Source of the DNA: Bacteroidota bacterium
GTDB lineage: Bacteria; Bacteroidota; Bacteroidia; Cytophagales; Cyclobacteriaceae
Assembly: GCA_018266395.1 (NCBI GenBank)
Contig: JAFEAM010000029.1
Location: 1 to 42,788 of the forward strand
Direction: 5' to 3'
Length of the DNA stretch: 42,788 bases
This document shows, one piece after another, positions 9,870 through 16,880 of the stretch. The first letter of the stretch is position 1. The number at the start of each line of letters is the position of its first letter. Both the position numbers and the translations under genes were made by a program. The notes beneath the pieces are model-generated. The model saw only the letters and a list, made by a program, of their open reading frames with translations. It was not told where the DNA came from and made no database searches.

Positions 9870-11958
9870 TTCTAAGTTTGATGTATACCCTGGAGCCCCT
9901 GGATACCCGTGTTCCCGGCGACAGCGATTGATCCACGACTCTGCCATTGCCTTGATGTACCACGTGCAACCCTGATTTCTCCAACAGATAAACTGCGTCC
10001 CGCAACGTCATCCCCTCAACATTAGGAACCAGGTCTTTGATGATTGGATTTCTTTTCCACGTTACGGCACTACCATTTCGGGAAGCTCTGATCCACTCAT
10101 CTTCCGTGTTGGTGTGATTGGAGACACCAAGCTCATTGCACAGCATGGTCAGTTCTTCCTGGCGGCCGGCGCGTATGGTCGGAAATACTCCGGGTTCCAT
10201 GCTGCGCTTCTTTTCCATGGCCATCTGCAGCTCAAGGTCACGGGAATAGATGTTGTCTGCAATGTCTTTGAACACCGGTCCTGCCACGCTATTACCGTAT
10301 TGATAAATGCCCTTCGGGTTCCGGATCAACACCAGCGCTGAGTATTTAGGAGCATGCGCAGGAAAATAGCCCACAAATGAAGTGATGACCTTCTTCGTGT
10401 ATTTGCCATTCTCCAGTATTTGTGCAGTTCCTGTTTTTCCGGCGATGCGGTAATGCGCATTCCTCAGGTTCATGGCTGTCCCATTGTCAACCACACCCTC
10501 CAGAAGCAACTTCAATTTGTCCAAAGTCTTCCTTGAGCAGATTTTCGAATTCAGCACTTCCGTGTCAAACTCCTGCACGATCTCATCTGCCCGCATAACC
10601 GACTTCACCAGTATCGGTTTGATCATCACTCCGTCGTTGGCGATTGCATTGTAAAGGGTGAGGGTGTGCATGGGACTGATTTCAAACCCATAGCCGTAGG
10701 CCATCCAGGGAAGTGTGATACCGCTCCAGTCTTTGTCGCGGGGACGCTTTATCTTGGGATAGGCCTCGCCGGAAATCTGAAGTCCCAATGGCTTGGACAA
10801 CCTAAGCTTATCTGCGTACGCGACGAATTTGTCAGGCCTGGTTCCAAAGTGTTTATCGACGAGTTTGGCCATCGCAATGTTGGATGAAACTTCAAAGGCC
10901 TTCTTGACGGAGATGGTGCCGTAGCCGCCGTCCTGGTGATCGCGCACCTTGCGGTTGTAGAAAGTATATTCCCCATTACCGGTCTTCACACTGTCGCTTA
11001 AGTTGACGTTGGTTTCCTCCAGGAGCGCCATCATGGTGACCAGCTTGTAAGTGGAGCCCGGCTCGAAAGAACCACCGATGGCCAGGTTATACTTCTCGTA
11101 ATAATCGCCATGACCGTCACTGCTGAGATTGGAGATCGCCTTGATTTCTCCGGTCTTCACCTCCATGACGATCACTGTACCATCATCTGCATTGTGGGCT
11201 TTCATGGCATTGTGAAGAGCTGTTTCTGCCACATCCTGGAGATTTATATCCAGTGTGGTCTGCAGGTCCAATCCGTCTACTGCCTTGATGTTGTTGGCAT
11301 CAAAAACCGGCTTCCATGCCCCACCTGCAATTCGCTGGAAGAGCGCTTCTCCGTGAGTGCCGCCAAGTGCCGATTCAAAACTGTATTCCAATCCTGCTCC
11401 CTTTCCATTTTCATTTACAAAGCCTATAGTGCGCCTGCTCAGGTTGGTGAATGGCCTGTAGCGAACGTCGATCTTTTCGAAAATGACCCCGCCCTTGAGT
11501 CGTCCTTCCCTGAAGATCGGCCAGCCCGCCATCATCTTCTTGGTTTGGTAGTTGATCTGCTTGCGATTGATCGTGATATACTGCTTGCCTGTTTCTCGGG
11601 CATCCCGGATCATTCTGCTGTAGTCAACCGATGACCGATCTTTATAATATCGGGCCAGCAGCATGGAGAGGGAGTCGATGCCCCGCCGGAAGGTCTCTTC
11701 CTTCACCAGCGTCGGATCCATGGCCACCTTGTAAAAAGGAAGAGAAGTGGCCAACAGGCTGCCATTGTCGGAATAAATATTACCTCTCGTAGCTTTTACC
11801 TGTTTGTAGTCGAAGGATATCTCGTTGCCGATTTTTTCCCACTTCTCACCTTCCACAAACTGTATGTGGCTGACTTTTGCCGCCACACAGACAGCAAAAA
11901 CAACCACGGCCAGGAAGGCTACCCGTACACGGACTAATATGGACTTCTTAATATTCAT
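9862..11958 (-). CDS. ftsI: Septal penicillin-binding protein (FtsI/PBP3-like, class B) with PASTA domain
   Basis: Class B penicillin-binding protein, the septal transpeptidase partner of FtsW. The 698-residue protein has one N-terminal membrane anchor (about 11-29), a dimerisation/pedestal region, and a transpeptidase domain with all three active-site motifs: STYK at 302-305, SSN at 358-360 and KTGT at 508-511. Residues about 638-698 form a C-terminal PASTA-like domain (VPNVEGMTLRDAVYLLEKSG), absent from E. coli FtsI but familiar from Gram-positive and Bacteroidota homologues. The ATG sits inside the end of the ftsL-like gene (11-nt overlap) and its stop overlaps murE. Some databases call such proteins SpoVD-like. 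Confidence 0.95.
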   Translation of the reverse strand: MNIKKSILVRVRVAFLAVVVFAVCVAAKVSHIQFVEGEKWEKIGNEISFDYKQVKATRGNIYSDNGSLLATSLPFYKVAMDPTLVKEETFRRGIDSLSMLLARYYKDRSSVDYSRMIRDARETGKQYITINRKQINYQTKKMMAGWPIFREGRLKGGVIFEKIDVRYRPFTNLSRRTIGFVNENGKGAGLEYSFESALGGTHGEALFQRIAGGAWKPVFDANNIKAVDGLDLQTTLDINLQDVAETALHNAMKAHNADDGTVIVMEVKTGEIKAISNLSSDGHGDYYEKYNLAIGGSFEPGSTYKLVTMMALLEETNVNLSDSVKTGNGEYTFYNRKVRDHQDGGYGTISVKKAFEVSSNIAMAKLVDKHFGTRPDKFVAYADKLRLSKPLGLQISGEAYPKIKRPRDKDWSGITLPWMAYGYGFEISPMHTLTLYNAIANDGVMIKPILVKSVMRADEIVQEFDTEVLNSKICSRKTLDKLKLLLEGVVDNGTAMNLRNAHYRIAGKTGTAQILENGKYTKKVITSFVGYFPAHAPKYSALVLIRNPKGIYQYGNSVAGPVFKDIADNIYSRDLELQMAMEKKRSMEPGVFPTIRAGRQEELTMLCNELGVSNHTNTEDEWIRASRNGSAVTWKRNPIIKDLVPNVEGMTLRDAVYLLEKSGLHVVHQGNGRVVDQSLSPGTRVSRGSRVYIKLRNG

Positions 11959-12355
11959 CCTCGTCCACTGCGACTTTTGTTGGCGGATTCAGGCTTTCTT
12001 TCAAACCGATGCTCTTTACCTTCCGTGCCACCTCGCTTTGTTTGCTGGCAAACATGAGGTCTGATTTCAGTGTGGTGTAGTCAGCGCGCAGATCCTCAAC
12101 CTCCGACTGCACCTGATCTATTCTCCGGACTGTCTTCTCTCCATAATGTGTGTTGCTGATATACAACAGACCGAGGAGCATCACATACAGGATTTTTGGC
12201 AGATACTGAACCGGAAAACCTTCTTCGAAATAGGTTTCCAGTTTGAGGTGTTTTTCCAGGCCAGAGAAGACGCTGGGACCGGTGCTGCCGGCGGAAGCTT
12301 TCGCCCGCGGTTCATTTGAACGCTCAGGTTCAATTCTGAATTTATTGTCTGCCAT
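11948..12355 (-). CDS. ftsL: FtsL-like cell division protein (Bacteroidota type)
   Basis: Small bitopic divisome protein expected to pair by coiled coil with an FtsB-like partner. The 135-residue protein has about 50 cytoplasmic residues, one hydrophobic segment at about 52-66 (LPKILYVMLLGLLYI), then a periplasmic helix with heptad character (VRRIDQVQSEVEDLRADYTTLKS) and an acidic tail ending DEDEY. Similarity to E. coli FtsL is not evident at sequence level; the call comes from topology, coiled coil and location between rsmH and ftsI. The N-terminal cytoplasmic part is long for FtsL and is low in recognisable structure. Confidence 0.82.
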   Translation of the reverse strand: MADNKFRIEPERSNEPRAKASAGSTGPSVFSGLEKHLKLETYFEEGFPVQYLPKILYVMLLGLLYISNTHYGEKTVRRIDQVQSEVEDLRADYTTLKSDLMFASKQSEVARKVKSIGLKESLNPPTKVAVDEDEY

Positions 12356-12371
12356 ACTTTCGTTCCAATTC

Positions 12372-13277
12372 CTAAATCCTTTCAGCCACTCTCATCCTGG
12401 CACTGCGTGCCCGGTTGTTGCTTTCTATTTCTTCTTCAGAAGCCTCTATGGGCTTCCGGTTTATTGCCTCAAATGGCCTGATCTTATTTCCATAAAAATC
12501 CTTCTCCACCTCGCCATGAATCTTGCCGGTGCTGATGTAATTCTTCACCATCCTGTCTTCCAGAGATTGGTAGCTGATTACGACCAGCCGCCCTCCTTTC
12601 TCCATCACCTCTCCGCTCTGGTGCAAAAAATCTTCAAGCGCCTGCATTTCTTCATTGACTTCAATGCGAAGCGCCTGAAACACCTGGGCGAAGTATTTGT
12701 TTTCTCTTCCCTTCGGCGTAACGGCTGTGAGAGCCTTCTTCAGATCGAGGGTGGTCTTCAACGGATGCAAGATTCTGGCCTGCACAACCATCTTGGCAGC
12801 CGTTCTTGCATTCTTCAGTTCGCCATACATGCCGAAGATCTTGTGAAGCCGATCCTCAGGATATTCATTGACAACCTTCGCGGCCGTCAGCCTTCCCTCC
12901 TGATGCATTCGCATGTCAAGAGGTCCTTCCAACCGGGTGGAGAAACCACGCTCGGCGGTGTCGAACTGATGAGATGAAACACCCAGGTCGGCCAAAATGC
13001 CATTCACCCGGCTTATTCCATTTAACTTCAGGTACTGCTTGAGATACCGGAAGTTTGCCTGACAAAATGTAAAAGAACGATGCTTTATCTTTTCAGCTTC
13101 CTTTGCTGCGTCTTCGTCCTGGTCAAAACTGATAAGCCTGCCGCCCATCAGTCTTTCCAGAATCTTCAATGTGTGCCCGCCGCCCCCGAAGGTGGCGTCC
13201 ACATAAATTCCGTCAGGTTGGATATTCAATCCATCGATTGATTCTTTCAGTAATACGGGCCTGTGGTAACTGCTCAT
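12372..13277 (-). CDS. rsmH: 16S rRNA (cytosine(1402)-N4)-methyltransferase RsmH
   Basis: SAM-dependent methyltransferase (formerly MraW) that N4-methylates C1402 in the ribosomal decoding centre. The 301-residue protein has the SAM-binding loop DATFGGGGH at 27-35, ILADLGVSSHQFD near 99-111, the RGFS segment, FQALRIEVNEEMQALE and VISYQSLEDR in the C-terminal third, all in family order. It starts with ATG at 13277, 185 bp after mraZ, the largest gap within the cluster; a hairpin overlapping the mraZ stop lies in that gap. It is followed 16 bp later by the ftsL-like gene. Confidence 0.96.
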   Translation of the reverse strand: MSSYHRPVLLKESIDGLNIQPDGIYVDATFGGGGHTLKILERLMGGRLISFDQDEDAAKEAEKIKHRSFTFCQANFRYLKQYLKLNGISRVNGILADLGVSSHQFDTAERGFSTRLEGPLDMRMHQEGRLTAAKVVNEYPEDRLHKIFGMYGELKNARTAAKMVVQARILHPLKTTLDLKKALTAVTPKGRENKYFAQVFQALRIEVNEEMQALEDFLHQSGEVMEKGGRLVVISYQSLEDRMVKNYISTGKIHGEVEKDFYGNKIRPFEAINRKPIEASEEEIESNNRARSARMRVAERI

Positions 13278-13440
13278 GAGAGATACTCAAGCTCCAAGCC
13301 ACAGGCTTCTGAAACACCCAACCTAGTCCAGTCTCTTAAAGAACGATTGGAGCACATGCTCCCCGAAAGCTCCCGAAGGCCTGGGCATCCGAATCTGGAA
13401 TCTGATGCTTGTCGCCAGCAGGGTTTGAAATATTTGCCGG

Positions 13441-13465
13441 TAGCAGGTGGATCAATCACCTGCTA
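13441..13465 (-). repeat. Hairpin at the mraZ stop codon
   Basis: A perfect inverted repeat has 9-bp arms (13441-13449 and 13457-13465; arm TAGCAGGTG on the plus strand) and a 7-nt loop. It overlaps the mraZ stop codon and precedes the 185-bp gap to rsmH. No U-run follows in the transcribed direction, so it is not a textbook intrinsic terminator. An attenuator, an RNA-stability or processing element, or chance are all possible. Confidence 0.6.
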
Positions 13466-13906
13466 TTCATTCAAATACTTCTGCGCCAGTTTCGACAACT
13501 CACTTGGATCCTGAATCAGGTGCTTCTCATAGACTGATGGATTCCAGATCTCAACTTTATTGCCCATACCCACCAGCATCGCATCCTTGTCGATTTGTGC
13601 ATAGGCGAGCATGTTCCGGGGGATCAGAAACCGGCCGTTTCCGTCCAGTTCTACTGTGACCACTCCCGAGAGAAAGTTCCGCTGGAGCCGGCGGTACTCT
13701 TCATTGAACTCGTTGAGACTTGAAATTTTAGAGAAGACCTTTTTAAACTCCACCATGGGATAGATAATGAGGCATGGCTCGAAGCCTTTACGGATAACCA
13801 ACTCATGACCCCCGTCTTCCGGGAGCTGAGCTTTGATCCGCGAAGGCAGTATTAACCTGCCTTTGGCATCTAGCTTGGACTCATATTCACTGGTGAAGAA
13901 AGTCAT
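13463..13906 (-). CDS. mraZ: Transcriptional regulator MraZ
   Basis: DNA-binding regulator of the dcw cluster, forming ring-shaped oligomers and binding repeats in its own promoter. The 147-residue protein contains two SpoVT/AbrB-like halves, each with the family DxxxR motif: DAKGR at 13-17 and DGNGR at 88-92, followed by the ILPSRI and LIPRNM strands. It is the first gene of the minus-strand dcw cluster. About 50 bp upstream lie three GTGG repeats with 10-bp period, matching how MraZ sites are built in other bacteria, so autoregulation is likely. The ATG at 13906 is chosen because the MTFFTSEYESKLDAKGR start matches the family. Confidence 0.96.
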   Translation of the reverse strand: MTFFTSEYESKLDAKGRLILPSRIKAQLPEDGGHELVIRKGFEPCLIIYPMVEFKKVFSKISSLNEFNEEYRRLQRNFLSGVVTVELDGNGRFLIPRNMLAYAQIDKDAMLVGMGNKVEIWNPSVYEKHLIQDPSELSKLAQKYLNE

Positions 13907-13936
13907 GACTTAGTGGTTGTCGATTTCTCCTTTAAG

Positions 13937-13944
13937 CAAACTTA
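13937..13944 (-). promoter_or_regulatory. Bacteroidota-type -7 element upstream of mraZ
   Basis: On the minus strand this reads TAAGTTTG, a full match to the TAnnTTTG -7 consensus of the Bacteroidota housekeeping sigma factor. It lies 31 bp before the mraZ ATG. No clear TTTG-type -33 box is visible at the usual distance; that position is occupied by the GTGG repeats, so a bound regulator could contact or block polymerase there. Assignment is by pattern only. Confidence 0.55.
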
Positions 13945-13956
13945 TGTAATAATCAA

Positions 13957-13980
13957 CCACTTTCCTCCACTTTAAGCCAC
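13957..13980 (-). promoter_or_regulatory. MraZ-box operator: three GTGG repeats at 10-bp period
   Basis: On the minus strand GTGG occurs at 13980-13977, 13970-13967 and 13960-13957, exactly 10 bp apart, each preceded by AAA or AA. Established MraZ operators are three or so direct T/G-G-G repeats separated by about 5 nt, so one face of the helix is contacted by successive subunits. The spacing here matches that scheme. A further AAGTGG at 14023-14018 is 41 bp upstream, roughly on the same helical face. The array sits just upstream of the -7-like box. Confidence 0.75.
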
Positions 13981-14302
13981 TTTTTTGCATTATTTAGCCT
14001 AAATCAATCGATTTAAGCCACTTCTAGTCAAGGCGCCAGTTAAAGAGCTTAGGAAGGGAACAGGCTGAGCAAATTGTAAATGAGGGGGTTAACTGTGGGC
14101 TCAATAGAGTACGCTGATCGGGGCCAAAGGCTTGCCTGTTTTGGCCTTTATCCAGTTAGTGATGCCCTGTCCAACTCCACTTTGGATACTTATGGCTTAT
14201 GATCAGGGCCATTTTCCATCAGGACATCAGAACAGGTCCTGATAACGGTCATAGTTTTTGACTGGCCTCCAATCTAGCTTCGGCGTTATTAAAACCTGAG
14301 CT
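13981..14302. other. Divergent intergenic region between mraZ and the DoxX gene
   Basis: About 320 bp without a credible ORF. It contains one distal GTGG copy near 14018 and a perfect inverted repeat at 14218-14243 (arm ATCAGGAC, 8 bp, 10-nt spacer) some 60 bp before the DoxX start. The latter could be an operator or a hairpin in the upstream region. No convincing -33/-7 pair for the DoxX direction was found. Confidence 0.5.
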
Positions 14303-14782
14303 ATGAACACAAATCAACTTACTTCTGCACAAACAAATAGCCTGGTAGTACTTCGCCTGCTGATTGGGTGGCACTTTCTATATGAAGGTGTGATCAAACT
14401 CTACAGTTCCAGCTGGTCGGCAAAAGGCTATCTGCTGTCCGCCAGCTTCCTGCAGGGATTTTTCCGCTGGCTGGGAAGTGACTCCATGATCACCATAGTC
14501 AATACCCTTAATGTCACGGCACTCATGCTCGTGGGCATAAGCCTGCTTGCCGGCTTCAAGACCCGTGCAGGTGCCTTGGTCGGTATCGTGCTGCTCTTAT
14601 TCTATTACCTCGCCCACCCCGCCTTTCCCGGATTGCCCCAGGGGCCATCAGAAGGAAGTTATTGGCTGGTTAACAAGAATCTCATTGAAGCAGCTGCGCT
14701 CTACGTCCTTTTCCTTCTACCCACTGAAAGCGCGTTTGGAATTGCTAAGCTTATGCAGCGCTCAAGACCGCAAACCGCATAA
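14303..14782 (+). CDS. DoxX family membrane protein
   Basis: A 159-residue protein with about four hydrophobic segments (near 14-31, 60-80, 85-105 and 128-146) in the DoxX/DoxD pattern. It begins SLVVLRLLIGWHFLYEGVIKL, the family's first-helix signature, and has AGALVGIVLLLFYYLAHP in the third. Members are small inner-membrane proteins sometimes linked to quinone-coupled oxidation or redox stress; the precise role is unknown. It precedes the Gfo/Idh/MocA gene by 24 bp and is surely co-transcribed with it. In my recollection this pair recurs in Bacteroidota, suggesting the DoxX protein may serve the exported oxidoreductase, but that is inference. Confidence 0.85.
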   Translation: MNTNQLTSAQTNSLVVLRLLIGWHFLYEGVIKLYSSSWSAKGYLLSASFLQGFFRWLGSDSMITIVNTLNVTALMLVGISLLAGFKTRAGALVGIVLLLFYYLAHPAFPGLPQGPSEGSYWLVNKNLIEAAALYVLFLLPTESAFGIAKLMQRSRPQTA

Positions 14783-14806
14783 TCATCACTTTAACGACTG
14801 AAACAT

Positions 14807-16432
14807 ATGGCTGACGATAATTTATTTAACAAATTCACCAGAAGAGACTGGCTCAAAGGACTCGCGGGACTTCCCATTCTGGGAGGTGTTTGGTATGCGG
14901 GTGCAAGTTTTTCTGGTAACCTGAAGCGCGAACGCAAGATGCTGCTCGAGACCCTTAATATTAAGGCCTCGTCTCCTCCGGCAGCCGGCCCTATGAGCGG
15001 TGATCCGGTCCGGGTTGGTATCATCGGATTTGGCATAAGAGGCGAACAACTCTGCCGCGCACTGGGATTTGCTACTACCGACTGGTTGCGCCAAATGAAA
15101 GAAGCATCGGAGAAGAATCCCAATGACTCCCGCCTCACCGACTTCAAGGCTCAGGAGAACCTCAATATCAAACTTTGCGCCATTTGCGATCTGTTTGATT
15201 ATCGCGCCAATAAAGCGATCGAGTCTTTCAGCAATGAAAACAACAAGATGAAACGCTTTGCCACCCATACCGAACTTCTGGACAGTGGTGAAGTGGACGC
15301 CGTGGTTATCGCCACACCCGATCACTGGCATGCACCCATCGCAATCGAGGCCATAAACAAAGGCATTCACGTGTATGTGGAAAAGCCAATGACACACAAT
15401 ATTTCTGAGACCTATGTGCTGAGAGATGCCGTACGAAACAATCCCAAGACCGTGTTTGCTGTGGGGCATCAGCACCGTCAAACGCAGAGCTTCCTGACCG
15501 CACAGGACGTAGTTGCCAAGAACATTCTCGGTCACGTATCTCTGGTGGTTACTGCCACCAACCGCAACGATGACAATGGCGCCTGGCAATATGAAATCCA
15601 TCCCGATGCCAATGAAAAGACCGTGGACTGGAATCAGTTCCTGGGGTCGGCACCAAAGATCCCCTGGACGCCAGAACACTTCTTCCGCTGGAGAAAGTGG
15701 TGGGCATACGGCTCCGGCCTGTCCGGTGACCTGATGACGCACGACTACGATCGCCTCAACTGCATTCTTAAAATGGGCATCCCAAAATACATAACTGCAT
15801 CCGGTGGGATATACACTCATCGCGACGGAAGAAATGTACCCGATGTGATGCAGATAAATATGGAATTCCCGGACTTTACGTCTGGAACCAGCCAGGAACC
15901 AGGCAAAGAAAAAGGTATGCAACTGGTTTATAGCGCCACGCTGGGCAATTCATTTGAAAGAGGTACTGTGCTGATGGGACACGATGCTTCAATGGAGTTG
16001 GGAAATACACTAACTATTCATGCAGATCTTGGTTCGACCAAATTTGCCAAGATGATTGAGGAGGGCAGAATTGATCCATTTGAACCCATATACCAGTACA
16101 ATCCTGCAGCCAACGGAGCGGATGCGGTAACATCAGCTACGGCAAGATATTTTGCCAACAAAGGACTGCTCTGGACTTACAGGGACGGTAAACGTGTAGA
16201 CTCAACTTTTCTCCACCTGAGAGAATGGCTTAGCTGCATCCGCAATGGTGGTAAACCCAGCTGCAGCATCCAGGAAGGTTTCGAAGAGGCTATAACCGCA
16301 CACATGGGCGGAATAAGTTATAAAACCGGCCGCAGGGTGGAATGGGACCCTGTAAACGAAAAGATTATTGCATTGCCCGGTGAGAATCTCGATGCGATTT
16401 TATTGACCAATGAGGAAAAGGTGAAAGTATAA
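14807..16432 (+). CDS. Tat-exported Gfo/Idh/MocA family NAD(P)-dependent oxidoreductase
   Basis: A 541-residue member of the glucose-fructose oxidoreductase/inositol dehydrogenase family, acting on a sugar or sugar alcohol that cannot be named from sequence. The N-terminus has a twin-arginine signal (TRRDWLKGLAGLP, R12-R13, then a hydrophobic stretch), so export of the folded, cofactor-loaded enzyme is expected. The dinucleotide-binding loop GIIGFGIRG is near residues 72-80, VVIATPDHWHAPIA near 166-179, and the catalytic-lysine motif EKP follows in YVEKPMTHN. A WWAYGSGLSGDLMTHDYD segment is typical of the long Bacteroidota/Planctomycetes subgroup. It forms an operon with the DoxX gene. Confidence 0.9.
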   Translation: MADDNLFNKFTRRDWLKGLAGLPILGGVWYAGASFSGNLKRERKMLLETLNIKASSPPAAGPMSGDPVRVGIIGFGIRGEQLCRALGFATTDWLRQMKEASEKNPNDSRLTDFKAQENLNIKLCAICDLFDYRANKAIESFSNENNKMKRFATHTELLDSGEVDAVVIATPDHWHAPIAIEAINKGIHVYVEKPMTHNISETYVLRDAVRNNPKTVFAVGHQHRQTQSFLTAQDVVAKNILGHVSLVVTATNRNDDNGAWQYEIHPDANEKTVDWNQFLGSAPKIPWTPEHFFRWRKWWAYGSGLSGDLMTHDYDRLNCILKMGIPKYITASGGIYTHRDGRNVPDVMQINMEFPDFTSGTSQEPGKEKGMQLVYSATLGNSFERGTVLMGHDASMELGNTLTIHADLGSTKFAKMIEEGRIDPFEPIYQYNPAANGADAVTSATARYFANKGLLWTYRDGKRVDSTFLHLREWLSCIRNGGKPSCSIQEGFEEAITAHMGGISYKTGRRVEWDPVNEKIIALPGENLDAILLTNEEKVKV

Positions 16433-16468
16433 CCAGTATCTCCCCTTTGGTCCGGGTAATGGTCTGTG

Positions 16469-16519
16469 TCGATTATTCCGAAAAAGCCTAAATTTAGGCT
16501 TACCATCCAGAATAGTCGA
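16469..16519. repeat. Nested inverted repeat between oxidoreductase and DUF4242 genes
   Basis: An outer stem TCGATTATTC (16469-16478) pairs with GAATAGTCGA (16510-16519) with one mismatch, and encloses an 18-bp perfect palindrome AAGCCTAAATTTAGGCTT (16484-16501). The element sits about 37 bp after the oxidoreductase stop and 24 bp before the DUF4242 start. It may end the upstream transcript, or the palindrome may be an operator for the downstream gene. There is no terminal T-run. Confidence 0.6.
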
Positions 16520-16542
16520 TACAACCATTAATTCCAGTCATC

Positions 16543-16815
16543 ATGCCAAAGTATATTATTGAGAGACAGATTCCCGGAGCCGGAAACCTGACACCTGAAA
16601 AGCTAAGGGCAATCTCCCAGAAATCAAGGGAAGTCCTGTGCACGCTTGGCACGGATATTCAGTGGATTCATAGTTATGTGGCAGGCGACAAGATCTACTG
16701 CATCTATGTTGCGCCCAGCGAAGAAATAATTCTGGAACATGCCAGGCTTGGTGGTTTCCCTGCTAACAGCATTACAAAAGTCTCGGCAGTTATAGAGCCC
16801 GTCACCGCTGAATAG
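16543..16815 (+). CDS. Small DUF4242 (SCO4226-like) protein
   Basis: A 90-residue soluble protein beginning MPKYIIERQIPGAG, with the LxAISQKSxxVL helix, the IQWIHSYVAGDKIYCIYVAPSEE strand pair and the HARLGGFPANSITKV motif of the DUF4242 family. Relatives include the Streptomyces nickel-binding protein SCO4226, a ferredoxin-like alpha/beta dimer; whether this member binds metal is unknown. It lies on its own between a palindromic element and a histidine kinase gene 65 bp downstream. ATG at 16543 matches the family start exactly. Confidence 0.82.
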   Translation: MPKYIIERQIPGAGNLTPEKLRAISQKSREVLCTLGTDIQWIHSYVAGDKIYCIYVAPSEEIILEHARLGGFPANSITKVSAVIEPVTAE

Positions 16816-16880
16816 GAATTGACAGTGTGCATAGGGCGAGTAATAAGGCCATGTAATCAACAGGTATAACTCGTCTGACC

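Noticed and set aside
14254..14282. TTTG plus TAGCTTCG as promoter for the DoxX operon
   Set aside because: The spacer is about 14 nt, too short for the usual spacing of roughly 20, and the -7 box has a mismatch.
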